DNA from: Mycobacterium nebraskense | GTDB taxonomy: Bacteria > Actinomycetota > Actinomycetes > Mycobacteriales > Mycobacteriaceae | NCBI RefSeq assembly: GCF_002102255.1 | Contig: NZ_LQPH01000025.1 | Coordinates: 1-46,490, forward strand | Direction: 5' to 3' | DNA: 46,490 bases | In this document: piece after piece, positions 33,269 through 42,935 of the stretch | Position numbering within the stretch: position 1 is the first letter of the stretch | Layout: every line of letters starts with the position of its first letter | The notes under the pieces: model-generated | Databases searched by the model: none | What the model saw: only the letters and a program-made list of their open reading frames with translations | Told to the model about the DNA's origin: nothing | Position numbers and translations under genes: made by a program

Positions 33269-34796
33269 CTAACATCTCCTTCCAACCGTCGTCTCCTATT
33301 TTGGCCGAATCTTCGATGGTGTATTTGACGCCATCGGGCCCTAGGAACTCGCCGCTTTGCGGACTATAGATAGCTGCAGCACCGCTAGGAATGTAAATGC
33401 ACGGGTTCGGCTGCTGACCGTTGCACTGGACGCTCCCAGAACCTGGCCGTTGCAGTGGATCGCTTCGTGGAGGAGGCGTCCCCGTCACCCGGTCGGAAGG
33501 AAGCGGATTGATGCCGGTATCGACCGACGGAGCCGGTATGACCAAGCCGGGTTTCACCGGCTGATCACAGCGCGCCGCAGGTGCGGGGCAGCTTAGAATC
33601 TGGTTCGGATCCCCGTACCAAGGATTGGTCCCCAGCGGGACATACGGCTCTTTGCTGCGGCATTCGCGCGGCGTGGCCGCGCGCTTGCCGGGAACATCGA
33701 CACAGGGATAATTACGCGCGCCGCGGACCGCGTTTTGTGCCTCCATCGGAATCTTGCAGTATCGCGTGGTCAAAAGCCCGGGAGTCTCGTCCACAAAGGA
33801 TCGCCATTGCGATGCCGGCAAGAACCCCGTCAGGCAAGCAGGGGTCATATTTATTGGCGTTTGGAACGAAAGAGAAAACGTATGTGGGTAAGCAGCGGTC
33901 ACTGTCTCACCGAATGCGGGAATTTGCGGAAGTATGACCAGCAATTGCTCTACATTCTTGTTGTACCGCTTGAGCAGATCGGCCACAATCGCAACATTTG
34001 CTAGGGTCTGCGGCAAAGTTTCGCGAACGTCGCCGAGCACGGCTTTAATCTGATCGGCGGTCGGCGCAACCTGGCCCAGGATGCTCTTGAGCTGTTTGTC
34101 CTTTTCCGCGGCCTGCGCGTCGAGAGTATTTAAGTTGTGCGCCCACCGCTCGATGGGATCACGCGAGTTGGCCTGGCTGTCGATGATCGGTGCTGCGTTT
34201 TGGACGATATCGTTGACGTCGCTAAGGTTTGTTTTGAAATCCCCAACGATCGATTGGGTCGAGTCGACTAGCCGCTGCAGGGCTGGGCCCAGGCCGCCGA
34301 CCGCTTGAGCTGTCTCATCGAGTAGTCCGGCGATCTTGTCTTTGGGCAGGACGTCCAATGTATGGTTAACGGTATCCAGGGTCGGGCCAATTCGTTTAGG
34401 CACCGTGCTGTTAGTGATGGTCTGGCCGGGCGAGAAATACTTGGCCGGATTCTGCGCGGATACTAGGTCTATGTATTGTTCGCCGACCGCCGACACCGAA
34501 TGCACGTTCGCCGAGGAGTCAATTGGGATTTTGTACTGGTCGCTGATACGCAATGTGGCCCGAACTCCTTGTTCGGTCGGCTCTACCCGAGTTACCTTTC
34601 CCACGGTGATTCCGCGGTAGGTGACGTTTGCAGTGGGATAAAGCCCTCCCGACGTGGGTAAATCCACCTCCAAACTGTACTGGCCCATCCCAACGACGCT
34701 CGGCAACCTCAGATAATGCCACCCAAGAACGCTCATGGCGAGCATCGTGACGATAGTGAACACGGTTAGCTGAAGGCGAAGGCGTCGAGTCAACAT
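33252..34796 (-). CDS. mceF: MceF, Mce importer substrate-binding subunit (3' end altered)
   Basis: The protein has 514 residues. An N-terminal membrane anchor (LTVFTIVTMLAMSVLGWHY) is followed by the MCE domain (GQYSLEVDLPTSGGLYPTAN, YRGITVGKVTRVEPTEQGVR). A long helical stretch and a Pro-rich C-terminal part with several cysteines come next. Mce proteins form the periplasmic tunnel that carries lipids to the YrbE permeases. It is the last of six mce genes and starts six bases after mceE ends (34802). The final residues (GPQPR) lie in the IS3 scrap, so the native C-terminus was replaced just after the conserved WKEML. Downstream mas-type genes usually found after mceF are absent. Confidence 0.88.
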   Translation of the reverse strand: MLTRRLRLQLTVFTIVTMLAMSVLGWHYLRLPSVVGMGQYSLEVDLPTSGGLYPTANVTYRGITVGKVTRVEPTEQGVRATLRISDQYKIPIDSSANVHSVSAVGEQYIDLVSAQNPAKYFSPGQTITNSTVPKRIGPTLDTVNHTLDVLPKDKIAGLLDETAQAVGGLGPALQRLVDSTQSIVGDFKTNLSDVNDIVQNAAPIIDSQANSRDPIERWAHNLNTLDAQAAEKDKQLKSILGQVAPTADQIKAVLGDVRETLPQTLANVAIVADLLKRYNKNVEQLLVILPQIPAFGETVTAAYPHTFSLSFQTPINMTPACLTGFLPASQWRSFVDETPGLLTTRYCKIPMEAQNAVRGARNYPCVDVPGKRAATPRECRSKEPYVPLGTNPWYGDPNQILSCPAPAARCDQPVKPGLVIPAPSVDTGINPLPSDRVTGTPPPRSDPLQRPGSGSVQCNGQQPNPCIYIPSGAAAIYSPQSGEFLGPDGVKYTIEDSAKIGDDGWKEMLGPQPR

Positions 34797-34801
34797 GCTG
34801 C

Positions 34802-35935
34802 CTACTCCTCGTCACGCTCGGGGGGTTCGTCGGCGGGGTTGGGTGCGAACCTGACATCGGGAAGCATGGTGTTCGGATCGCGGCCCCACGATTGCTCAAG
34901 CGCTCGCAGTGCGCCGGAGAACCCGGTTCCGGTGAGGAGCGCATTATCGATTGCACTCAAGGTGAGGTCCAAGGTTATCGAAACATTCATTGAGTCGCCG
35001 TGTACCACCTTCGGGATGGCGTCGGCGCTGAACGGGAGGGTCAAGGCAATCTTTAGCGTCTCGACCAGATCCATCGAAGCCCGGCTGAGTTGTTTCAGGG
35101 GACGCTGCAGTTGGCGCACGTCTTTATCCAAGTCGGGACGCGCCGCCGTCAAGGTCTGATTGAGGACGTCGCTAAACCGGCCCAACGCATTGGTCGCATC
35201 GAGGAACGGCTGTCGTTGTTCAGCGAAATGCTTTGCCAATGGGGGAAACTCGGTGAGAACGTGGTCCAGGGTGTCTGATTGCTTGGCTACATAAGTCAAC
35301 AGCCGGTCTGTGGAGTCGATAGCGCGAGTGATGTCATCACGTTGCTCGTTTAGTCGGGCGGTGAAGGTGTCGAGCTTCTTGAGGAAATCATGTATCTGAT
35401 CGGCCCGCCCAGTCAGCATGTTACGGACTTCACTTGCGATCACTTCGACGTTAGGGATGCCGCCACCGCGCAGCACCGCGGCAAAACTGGCCAGGACCCG
35501 CTCGGTGGTGGGATAGGCGGACGCATTCTGCAGCGGGATGATGTCGCCGTTCTTCAATAGTTGCGGTGATGGGTTGGCTGGCGACGCCAGCTCCACATGC
35601 TGTGAGCCGAGCAGGCTGGTCTGCCCGATCTTCGCGGTGGCGTTCTTCGGTAGCTTGACGCCCTTTTCTAGATCCAAGGTCAACGTCGCGATCCAGTTTT
35701 TCAGGCCGATTGCGCGTACCCTGCCGACAAAAACGTCGGCGACGCGTACCCGACTATTGGCATTCAAAGCCAGCGTTTCCGGCATCTGCACATAAATCGT
35801 ATAAGAGCCGGATTCGCTTCCCGGGCCACCAGGCAGTGGCACATTAGCGATACCTCGCCAGCTAGCACACGAGGTAAGTACTGTAGCGGCCGCAAATAGC
35901 GCCACGAACCGTGACATTCCCGCCCGCATGCTCAC
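34802..35935 (-). CDS. mceE: MceE lipoprotein, Mce importer subunit
   Basis: The protein has 377 residues. A signal peptide with lipobox (FVALFAAATVLTSCASW) makes Cys the lipidated residue, as in the LprK/LprN lipoproteins at the fifth mce position. The MCE domain follows (SYTIYVQMPETLALNANSRV, VADVFVGRVRAIGLKNWIAT). After it comes a long alpha-helical region (DTFTARLNEQRDDITRAIDS). It ends with an acidic tail (ADEPPERDEE). The start at 35935 overlaps the mceD stop by four bases (ATGA). It is intact and of typical length. In the complex it anchors the tunnel to the membrane surface. Confidence 0.92.
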   Translation of the reverse strand: MSMRAGMSRFVALFAAATVLTSCASWRGIANVPLPGGPGSESGSYTIYVQMPETLALNANSRVRVADVFVGRVRAIGLKNWIATLTLDLEKGVKLPKNATAKIGQTSLLGSQHVELASPANPSPQLLKNGDIIPLQNASAYPTTERVLASFAAVLRGGGIPNVEVIASEVRNMLTGRADQIHDFLKKLDTFTARLNEQRDDITRAIDSTDRLLTYVAKQSDTLDHVLTEFPPLAKHFAEQRQPFLDATNALGRFSDVLNQTLTAARPDLDKDVRQLQRPLKQLSRASMDLVETLKIALTLPFSADAIPKVVHGDSMNVSITLDLTLSAIDNALLTGTGFSGALRALEQSWGRDPNTMLPDVRFAPNPADEPPERDEE

Positions 35936-37446
35936 TGGCCGGATCCTGTCGCGACTGATGCTGCGTCAGCGGCGGGTGGCGGGCCCGGCGGCGGTGGACC
36001 CATATTGGAATAGGCGTTGGGCGGCCCCGGCGGCGTCTGAAACCTTGATGGCGGCGGTGTCGTGTCCGGGCCTCCCATCAGCTCAGCGAGCGAGTCCGGT
36101 GTCAGCAAGCTTTCGGTAGCCGGTCCCACTGTGAGGCCTTGCTCACCGGGCGCTACGACCCAGCCGGGCTCGTGGTTACCATGTGACAACGGCGAGTCCG
36201 GCGCCCAAATCCCGGGGACCGTGGTGTCCTTGAACCCCGGCGGAGGCTGTAACCGAGGCTCGGAATATGCGATATGTTTGGGCAGTACAGCAGGAGTTTG
36301 GTACAGGTTGATGCCAGCCGGGGGTCCATTGAACTTGATCGCATCCAAAACCGGCGTCAAGTATTGTGCGCACAGTTCGGCAGACTCTTGGTATCCCATA
36401 CGGCTGCCGGCCTGCATCGCGCTGCAGATGAACTGCAATGGGTTGGCAAAGTTTGGCAGGGCTATTGCACCTGTCAGCGCGCCGTGCGCCGGCTCATAGA
36501 TTGCGAGGGCGTTGGCGGCAAAATGGGGGAAGACATGCAGCGCCGTTTCAAGCGCATTCAGCGGCTCGGGTTGAACCAGCGCGGTGGTCACATCGGCGAG
36601 GGTGTTGATGTCGTGGGTTAGCCCATCACGATTGTCCGCTAGAAGCTTTCGCAATGCGGGAAGCATATCGTCTACCTGTTGCAGTGCCTTCGCAAGCCCG
36701 GGATCTGAGCTGGTAAGTGAACTGGTAAATACGGCGAGGTCCTTATTTAAAGCGACGAAATTCCGATCATCTTTATATAGCGCGTTGACGAATAAGGCCA
36801 TGCTGCGCAGCACGGCAAAGAAATCGGCACGCCCGTCATTTAGCGCGGTCAACGCTTGCGAAAGCCCGGTCAAAGTACTGTTGATCTCTTTGCCTTTGCC
36901 GGCCAAGCCGTCCGCGAAAGATTCGATGACTTCGCCGAAAGGCCCCTTGGGCTGCTCGGGCGTAGGTCCCAGCTTCGAGATAATGTCCGTGATACCATTG
37001 CGCAACTGATCCCATTCCACCGGCACCTGTGTTCGTTCGATGGGGATCACCGCATGATTTCCTAGCGATGGGCCGCCTTCATAGGGCGGTTCCAGCTGAA
37101 TGACGCGCGAGGCGACCAGCGCGGGATTGAGGATCACCGCAGAGGCGTCAGCGGGCACTTTGTATTTTTTCTCGTAGTGGAAAGTCACCTTCATCTTGTC
37201 ACCCGACGGCTCGACCTTGTCGATCGCGCCCACTCGCACACCCATTATCTGGACCTTGTCCCCGACATAAAGCGCGTTTGCCTCCGGGAAATACGCAACC
37301 ACCGTGTTATTGGTCATTTTTTCGTAGAAATCCCGAGCAGCCAGCGTCGTAATAGACGCCAGCAGTATCACCAAGGACCCAACGATGATTGCAGTTCGCG
37401 AAAACTTCGGGAGTTGAATTTTGCGTATATCGAAAACAGTACTCAA
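35932..37446 (-). CDS. mceD: MceD, Mce importer subunit
   Basis: The protein has 504 residues. An N-terminal membrane anchor (AIIVGSLVILLASITTLAAR) precedes the MCE domain (NTVVAYFPEANALYVGDKVQ, GVRVGAIDKVEPSGDKMKVT). A long helical region with repeated hydrophobic heptads follows. The C-terminus of about 100 residues is rich in proline and glycine (GPPNAYSNMGPPPPGPPP). Start and stop overlap mceC and mceE by four bases each, so the operon is tightly coupled. It is intact. Confidence 0.92.
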   Translation of the reverse strand: MSTVFDIRKIQLPKFSRTAIIVGSLVILLASITTLAARDFYEKMTNNTVVAYFPEANALYVGDKVQIMGVRVGAIDKVEPSGDKMKVTFHYEKKYKVPADASAVILNPALVASRVIQLEPPYEGGPSLGNHAVIPIERTQVPVEWDQLRNGITDIISKLGPTPEQPKGPFGEVIESFADGLAGKGKEINSTLTGLSQALTALNDGRADFFAVLRSMALFVNALYKDDRNFVALNKDLAVFTSSLTSSDPGLAKALQQVDDMLPALRKLLADNRDGLTHDINTLADVTTALVQPEPLNALETALHVFPHFAANALAIYEPAHGALTGAIALPNFANPLQFICSAMQAGSRMGYQESAELCAQYLTPVLDAIKFNGPPAGINLYQTPAVLPKHIAYSEPRLQPPPGFKDTTVPGIWAPDSPLSHGNHEPGWVVAPGEQGLTVGPATESLLTPDSLAELMGGPDTTPPPSRFQTPPGPPNAYSNMGPPPPGPPPAADAASVATGSGQ

Positions 37447-39008
37447 TTCTGGCTGCCTCCCGTCGCAGCGCCGCTGCCTCCTGTTCCGCCCGGGGTGATG
37501 AATGGGCCCGGCAGCTGCGGGCCCGGGCCCGGCGGGAATGGTGGTCCCGGGGGGAGTCCTGGCGCGAAGGTCGACGGCGGTGATGTCGGGCCGGCCGGCG
37601 CCAGGTTCTCGGTACGCGCGCCTGGTGGAGCTTTTACGGGAAGCCGCACCGGAGTGCCTGGCACATTCGGCGGGGGCTCGTCAGGTCGTCCGGCAATCGG
37701 GATACCGGGTGTTGGTGGCAGCCCATTAGGGTCGGGAGGTGACGTTTGGACGTCAAACGGCGCGATCGTCGACGGGCCACCGAAAGGGCCGGCGCCCAAA
37801 CCCATGCAGGGAAGCGGGTTCCATGGCCGCGGCAAACCGTCCTCTGCGGGGGTGTAAGCGCACGACGCGCCTGGCGGAACCGCCGGTCCTGGATGGTCCG
37901 GGGTGCCCTCCCTTACCGGCGGAGCTGGCGGTGGCGCGCCATTGGGAAACCGGGTGCCGTTAGGATCGGGGAACTGGTAGGCGGGCAAACCAGCGCTGCG
38001 CCAGAATTGTTCAGGGTCGATCCCACGTTTCTTGAACGCCGCGTCGACCCAAGGCTGAGTCATCCAAAAAGGTGCAAGATTCAGCAGAGCCACCTTAAAG
38101 TAGGGACCCGACGCTACCGACTCCGCCAAAGCCGACGCATAATAGCTTACGTTAGGCGCCCACTCGACGAGATCTTTTTTGTGTTTGAGTAGCAGATCGC
38201 TAATCGTCCTCAATTGCTCGACAACGTTATGCAGATTCGGGTTGTCATCGATCAAACCCTTCAACTGGGCGGAAACGGCGGCGATATTGCCCAGCAAGCC
38301 GTCGATGGCACTCTTGCGCTCGTTGAACGCCGCCAGAACGATCTGCGTGTTAACCAAAATCCGATCGATTTGCTTGCTGCGATCACCGAGTATGCTTGCC
38401 ACCTTCCTAGCGTCAGCAAGCAGCCGTTGGATTTGCTCGTCGCGTTTCCCTAGCGTGTCAGAGAACTTGGCCACACCATCCAGTGCTGCACTCAGATGCG
38501 GGTAAGTCTGCTCAACTGTCTGCGACAGCACATTCAGGGAGCGTTTGACTGTATTGATGTCCCAGCCGGTAGCCGCCTTCGTGACGTCGAAGAACGCGTC
38601 GTAGATCTGGTACGGGCTGGTGGTTTGCCCAAGCGGGAGTGTCGCATTTGGTTGGAGCACGCGGGAGCCTTGGGGATCGATCTCGAGCACTTTCTTCCCC
38701 AGGATGGTATCGGTACGGATCGCAAGACGGCTTTTAGATCCGATTGTATTGGAGCCGATGGAAAACTTCATGACTACATGGTTGCCATTGATCGTAAATC
38801 CCTGCACTTCGCCGACATTTACCCCAGCGATGCGAACTTTATCGCCCTTGTTCAGCCCGCCTGTGTCTTTGAACTCTCCGTAATAGGTTGCCTGGGCAAA
38901 CAACATCGGAATGCTGGTGAAGCTTTGCCCTACTCCGGTCACCACCGCTGCAACGATGATTCCCATCGCCCCCATCCGATACGGATTGATTGCTTGAAGG
39001 GTTCTCAC
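37443..39008 (-). CDS. mceC: MceC, Mce importer subunit
   Basis: The protein has 521 residues from the GTG at 39008, chosen because it overlaps the mceB stop (GTGA) and begins RTLQAINPYRMGAMG like other MceC proteins. A longer frame upstream is not family-like. It has a membrane anchor (MGIIVAAVVTGVGQSFTSI) and an MCE domain (ATYYGEFKDTGGLNKGDKVR, AGVNVGEVQGFTINGNHVVM). The helical region has a repetitive SKQIDRILVNTQIVLAAF pattern. The C-terminus is a proline/glycine-rich tail of about 150 residues (PPGPPFPPGPGPQLPGPF), characteristic of third-position Mce proteins. It is intact. Confidence 0.92.
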   Translation of the reverse strand: MRTLQAINPYRMGAMGIIVAAVVTGVGQSFTSIPMLFAQATYYGEFKDTGGLNKGDKVRIAGVNVGEVQGFTINGNHVVMKFSIGSNTIGSKSRLAIRTDTILGKKVLEIDPQGSRVLQPNATLPLGQTTSPYQIYDAFFDVTKAATGWDINTVKRSLNVLSQTVEQTYPHLSAALDGVAKFSDTLGKRDEQIQRLLADARKVASILGDRSKQIDRILVNTQIVLAAFNERKSAIDGLLGNIAAVSAQLKGLIDDNPNLHNVVEQLRTISDLLLKHKKDLVEWAPNVSYYASALAESVASGPYFKVALLNLAPFWMTQPWVDAAFKKRGIDPEQFWRSAGLPAYQFPDPNGTRFPNGAPPPAPPVREGTPDHPGPAVPPGASCAYTPAEDGLPRPWNPLPCMGLGAGPFGGPSTIAPFDVQTSPPDPNGLPPTPGIPIAGRPDEPPPNVPGTPVRLPVKAPPGARTENLAPAGPTSPPSTFAPGLPPGPPFPPGPGPQLPGPFITPGGTGGSGAATGGSQN

Positions 39009-40048
39009 TTCGGAGTGCACCTCCCCGTCGGCTGACTCCAAAGCTTCACGGTACGGACGGGCCCGCCAGGCTGCAGGCCATCAACCTTCAGCGTGACGTC
39101 GCACGCGTAGAAATTGAAGAAGTCGCCATAAAGCCCCCCGATACCCGCGACACGCTTCGCAGATTGTGGGGCGTCCCGTAACACCCCGTCGACGTAGTCG
39201 AGCCGGTCAATTAGCGGTTGGAGGGTATTCTGCACATAGCCAACGGCCTTCTGCAGCAGTGGCCGATTGTCTGACAACAGATCCGCCAGCGTGCCGGCCA
39301 CATTACCGATGTGCGCGACATTGGCCGCGAGCGGATCGGCTTGATTGCTCAACCCGGTGATCAACTTATCGACGTTGTCGATCGTTTGGTCGAATTCCTT
39401 GCGATGCTTGACCGTGGTCTCTAGCACGACGTTAAGGTTTGAGATGACTTCACCGATTGCCTGGTCACGTCCAGCGATCTGCGCGGTTAGTTGCGCCGTC
39501 TGGTCCAAGATATCGTTGATCGTGCCACCTTGGCCCTGAAACACAGTGACGATCGCGGTCGCAATCGTATTGACTTTGTCGGGATCGAGCGCGCGAAACA
39601 CCGGCTTGAAACCACCGATCAGTGCATCTAAATCCAGGGCTGGCTCCGTACGTGACAGCGGGATAAACCCACCCGGCGGCAACACCCGATCCATCCCTTC
39701 ACCGTCGCCGCGCTTAAGTTCTACGTAGCGCTGCCCAAGTAGGTCGGCATAGCGAATGGACGCGGTCGTCGACTGATAAAGCGGCACCGAACGGTCTACT
39801 TCGAAGTCCACACGCACCCGATGACCGCCCTCCGTGATCCGTACGCTGCTTACTTTGCCGATCTCCACCCCGGAGGCACGGACAAACTGGCCGGCGCGCA
39901 AGCCGCTCGCAGTACTGAATTCGGCCGTGTAGCTGGAGGTCTTGTTAAAGCGCAACTGGGCGAACACCACGACAATGATGACCGTCACGGCAATTAAAGT
40001 TAATACGGCAGTACTAAACTTCACTGCCGTAGCGGTGATTTTTTTCAT
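39005..40048 (-). CDS. mceB: MceB, Mce importer subunit
   Basis: The protein has 347 residues from the ATG at 40048, which overlaps the mceA stop by four bases (ATGA). The longer frame from 40084 adds 12 non-conserved residues. It has a membrane anchor (FSTAVLTLIAVTVIIVVVFA) and an MCE domain (SYTAEFSTASGLRAGQFVRA, GVEIGKVSSVRITEGGHRVR). The signature SIRYADLLGQRYVELKRGDG is frequent in second-position Mce proteins. The C-terminus includes two cysteines (FNFYACDVTL, PTGRCTPK). It is intact. Confidence 0.92.
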   Translation of the reverse strand: MKKITATAVKFSTAVLTLIAVTVIIVVVFAQLRFNKTSSYTAEFSTASGLRAGQFVRASGVEIGKVSSVRITEGGHRVRVDFEVDRSVPLYQSTTASIRYADLLGQRYVELKRGDGEGMDRVLPPGGFIPLSRTEPALDLDALIGGFKPVFRALDPDKVNTIATAIVTVFQGQGGTINDILDQTAQLTAQIAGRDQAIGEVISNLNVVLETTVKHRKEFDQTIDNVDKLITGLSNQADPLAANVAHIGNVAGTLADLLSDNRPLLQKAVGYVQNTLQPLIDRLDYVDGVLRDAPQSAKRVAGIGGLYGDFFNFYACDVTLKVDGLQPGGPVRTVKLWSQPTGRCTPK

Positions 40049-41262
40049 GGGTTGATCGTGTTCTCCCCCCACTGGCGGCCCCACACGTATTCATTGGCCT
40101 GCGGTTGCGGGATTCCAAAGTGGGTGTATGGCGCGATGCTGGAACCGCTATCCGTTACCAAGTACGGAGCAGGCCACAGATCGCGGGTAATGGTCTTCCA
40201 GCATCCCGGTTTCCCGCCCGGTCCGCCGTGAGCATTCACTCGCGGCAAGTTGTCAGGATAGACGTACGCATTTGTTCCTCCCAAGATCGTGCCTGTTAAC
40301 CTTACCGAGTAACCGTTGCCGCTCTCCCCATCCGTCACTTTCGGTAGCACATTAGCGCCATGGTGAAAAAGGCAGTAAAGCTCCGGACTGTAGGTGTCAA
40401 GCAGTTGAGTCACCGGCACCAGGTCGCTGACCGCATGCTGCAGGTCCGATCTGCTCTGGTCAATGATGTCGGCACCGGTGTTTCCAACCCCCACCGCGGC
40501 CAAGAGTGCGGCGTCCAGATCCTTCTTTTGCTGGTTGAAGGTACGCGCCGTGGTGACTGCGTTATCGAGGGCGCTCCAAAGATCCGGCGAGGCATCCCCG
40601 TAGATATCGGCTAAATCCGCCAACCGTTGAATATCATGGCGGATTTGAGGCATCTGCGGGTTGATGTCATCGAGTATGGTGTTTCCATTGATGATCGAAG
40701 CCCCGAATTTATCGCCTTGCCCATTTAACGCTGCAGCCACCGCCGAAAGCGTTAAGTTCACCTTGACCGGATCCACCTTCTCTGAAATCTGCATGACCGT
40801 CTCGAACAACGTGTTAAACTCCGTTGTTTCCGACCTCACCACAATTATGTCAGCCGGTGTAACCTTCCGGGCCACAGGTTGTTTGGGCGAACTCAACGAC
40901 ACGTACTTGTTGCCAAACACCGTGGTGGCTGTAATTTCGGCATTTACGTTTAGCGCGATCAGCCCGGCGTATTTTGGCGCAATTTCCAGCAGCAGCTTGG
41001 CCGCCGGCTTTCCGTCACGCTCCACCTCGCTGATGCTGCCCACCCGGCCGATCTCCACCCCGTTGTAAGTGACTTTCGCCCCCCGATCCAAGACCAAACC
41101 CGACCGGCTAGCCAATGCTGTTAAGGTTATCTTGGGTGTGAAGCCACCCCGGAACTGGACCCAGACGACGATCAGCACGACCGCGGTGATGAGCCACAAA
41201 GCCAGCCCCGCTAACTTTCGGACCGAAATAAGTCGCCGTAGCCGCTTGCTTGTGGTTGCCAT
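40045..41262 (-). CDS. mceA: MceA, Mce importer subunit
   Basis: The protein has 405 residues. A basic N-terminus and membrane anchor (LAGLALWLITAVVLIVVWVQ) precede the MCE domain (TLTALASRSGLVLDRGAKVT, YNGVEIGRVGSISEVERDGK). VFGNKYVSLSSPKQP is the standard A-type motif. The helical region contains the conserved NLTLSAVAAALNGQGDKFG. Two conserved cysteines occur in ELYCLFHHG and KPGCWKTITRD. It begins six bases after yrbEB. It is intact, and with mceB-F forms the hexameric set of a lipid/sterol importer; which numbered mce family it belongs to cannot be decided here. Confidence 0.93.
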   Translation of the reverse strand: MATTSKRLRRLISVRKLAGLALWLITAVVLIVVWVQFRGGFTPKITLTALASRSGLVLDRGAKVTYNGVEIGRVGSISEVERDGKPAAKLLLEIAPKYAGLIALNVNAEITATTVFGNKYVSLSSPKQPVARKVTPADIIVVRSETTEFNTLFETVMQISEKVDPVKVNLTLSAVAAALNGQGDKFGASIINGNTILDDINPQMPQIRHDIQRLADLADIYGDASPDLWSALDNAVTTARTFNQQKKDLDAALLAAVGVGNTGADIIDQSRSDLQHAVSDLVPVTQLLDTYSPELYCLFHHGANVLPKVTDGESGNGYSVRLTGTILGGTNAYVYPDNLPRVNAHGGPGGKPGCWKTITRDLWPAPYLVTDSGSSIAPYTHFGIPQPQANEYVWGRQWGENTINP

Positions 41263-41268
41263 AATAAT

Positions 41269-42144
41269 TTACACCGTGAGATTGAAGTTGGGGTTGACGC
41301 CGTAAATCGCTAACGAAGCCATTAGCACGACCATTACGATGGCGATTAGCGATGCGCGCATCGATCTCCCGACTGCCACGCCGACTCCAACCGGACCGCC
41401 GCTGGCGTTGTATCCGTAGTAGCAGTGGTTCAACATCACGACTGCCGAAATGGCGACCGTCTCCGCAAGAGAGTACCAGAAGTCGTTAACCCTCAGGAAA
41501 GTGTTGAAGTAATGGTCATACGTTCCGATTGATTGCGCATAGAACAAAGTTGTCACCAGCTGGGCGGAAAAGAACGAGAGGAGGACCGCGACCGAATATA
41601 GTGGGATAGTGACGATGAAGGCGCCAATAACTCGGGTAGATACCAAATACGAAACTGATTTGATTCCCATCACCTCAAGCGCATCAATCTCCTCGCTGAT
41701 CCGCATGGCGCCCAATTGCGCTGTAGCACCGGCCCCGACGGTCGCGGCTAAAGCAGTGCCAGTTACGATTGGCGCCACCACACGCACATTCGCTAGCGCG
41801 GCGAAGAAACCGGTGAACGCCTCAACGCCGATATTGCCTAGCGAGGCGAACCCTTGAATCGCAATCAGCGAACCGGCCGATAGCGTCACAAAGCCGATGA
41901 TCGCCACCGTGCCGCCGACGGCGGCCATTGCGCCAGTGCCCATGCCGATCTCGGCGATCAGGCGCAAGACTTCCTTTCGGTAATTCTTTAGGGTAAACCC
42001 GAGATAACGGAGCACTTCGCCGACGAACAGCGCGACATCACCAGAGGCGTCGAGCGCACGGCCAGGAGCGCCGACCCATCCGGCGCCTAGCTTCCAAGCG
42101 CGTGGGAAACGTGATTGCACGACCGTCGGGGAAGCCAATCTCAA
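41269..42144 (-). CDS. yrbEB: YrbEB, MlaE-family permease of the Mce importer
   Basis: The protein has 291 residues if started at the TTG at 42144, which overlaps the yrbEA stop (TTGA) and opens RLASPTVVQSRFPRAWKL, the usual N-terminus of YrbEB. A longer upstream frame lies in yrbEA coding sequence and is not family-like. MlaE-type membrane segments are visible (AAVGGTVAIIGFVTLSAGSL, VIGAFIVTIPLYSVAVLLSF, AIVMVVLMASLAIYGV). The cytoplasmic coupling motif is RISEEIDALEVMGIKSVSYL. It pairs with YrbEA as the ABC-type permease; the MceG-type ATPase is not in the window. Confidence 0.9.
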   Translation of the reverse strand: MRLASPTVVQSRFPRAWKLGAGWVGAPGRALDASGDVALFVGEVLRYLGFTLKNYRKEVLRLIAEIGMGTGAMAAVGGTVAIIGFVTLSAGSLIAIQGFASLGNIGVEAFTGFFAALANVRVVAPIVTGTALAATVGAGATAQLGAMRISEEIDALEVMGIKSVSYLVSTRVIGAFIVTIPLYSVAVLLSFFSAQLVTTLFYAQSIGTYDHYFNTFLRVNDFWYSLAETVAISAVVMLNHCYYGYNASGGPVGVGVAVGRSMRASLIAIVMVVLMASLAIYGVNPNFNLTV

Positions 42145-42935
42145 CGCCCCGTTCCGAACCGCACACCAATGGTAGTCAGCACCACGTTGACCGCAAATAA
42201 TGCGACCACCGCAAGAACCAACGTTTCGTTGACTGCTGTGCCCACCCCTTTGGCTCCCCCGCCGGCTGTCAACCCGCGGTAGCAACCCACCAGCCCGGCA
42301 ATAAGCCCGAATAAGGTGGCCTTCACAATCGAGATCAGCACCTCGGGCAATCCAGTAATCAAGGTTAGGGTCGAAACGTATGCGCCGGCCGAAACATTCT
42401 GGATATACACACCGAACAAGAACCCGCCGACCAGCCCGATACTGATCACCGCGCCATTGAGCAGCAGGGCTACAATGGTCGATGCAACCACCCTGGGAAC
42501 TACCAGTCGATGAATCGGGTCGATGCCCAACACCTCCATCGCATCGATCTCCTCGCGAATAGTCCTAGCGCCCAAATCCGCACAAATCGCAGTAGAACCT
42601 GCGCCAGCGACCACGAGCACCGTCACAAGGGGGCCCAGTTGAGTGACGGCGCCGAGCGCAGCCCCAGCGCCGGAGACGTCGGCGGCCCCAAATTCGGCCA
42701 ATAAGATATTCAGCGTAAAGATGATTAGCACGGTGAGCGGAATTGCGACCATAACGGTTGGCAGGAACGACACACCGAGTAGAAACCAACCCTGTAGGAT
42801 GAATTCGCGCCATTGGAACGGACGTGCAAGCGCCTTGCCGGTTAGCACACACATCTGAGTGAAGCTGGCCACCTGCCCTAGCGGTTTCCGCAGTTGTTCA
42901 CGAAGGTATACCGACAAACCGTTGGATGCCGTCAC
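42141..42935 (-). CDS. yrbEA: YrbEA, MlaE-family permease of the Mce importer
   Basis: The protein has 264 residues. Membrane segments include PTVMVAIPLTVLIIFTLNIL, TQLGPLVTVLVVAGAGSTAI and VVALFAVNVVLTTIGVRFG. The conserved loop IREEIDAMEVLGIDPIHRLV contacts the ATPase. The GTG at 42935 overlaps the stop of an upstream chimeric open frame (GTGA, 42932-42935). That remnant is therefore still in the translationally coupled position of an operon gene. It is intact, and is the first functional gene of the importer operon. Confidence 0.9.
   Translation of the reverse strand: MTASNGLSVYLREQLRKPLGQVASFTQMCVLTGKALARPFQWREFILQGWFLLGVSFLPTVMVAIPLTVLIIFTLNILLAEFGAADVSGAGAALGAVTQLGPLVTVLVVAGAGSTAICADLGARTIREEIDAMEVLGIDPIHRLVVPRVVASTIVALLLNGAVISIGLVGGFLFGVYIQNVSAGAYVSTLTLITGLPEVLISIVKATLFGLIAGLVGCYRGLTAGGGAKGVGTAVNETLVLAVVALFAVNVVLTTIGVRFGTGR

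Noticed and set aside
37177..37857. Plus-strand glycine/proline-rich frame opposite mceC, resembling a PE/PPE or collagen-like protein
   Set aside because: It is the complement of the proline-rich MceC tail and has no PE/PPE signature.
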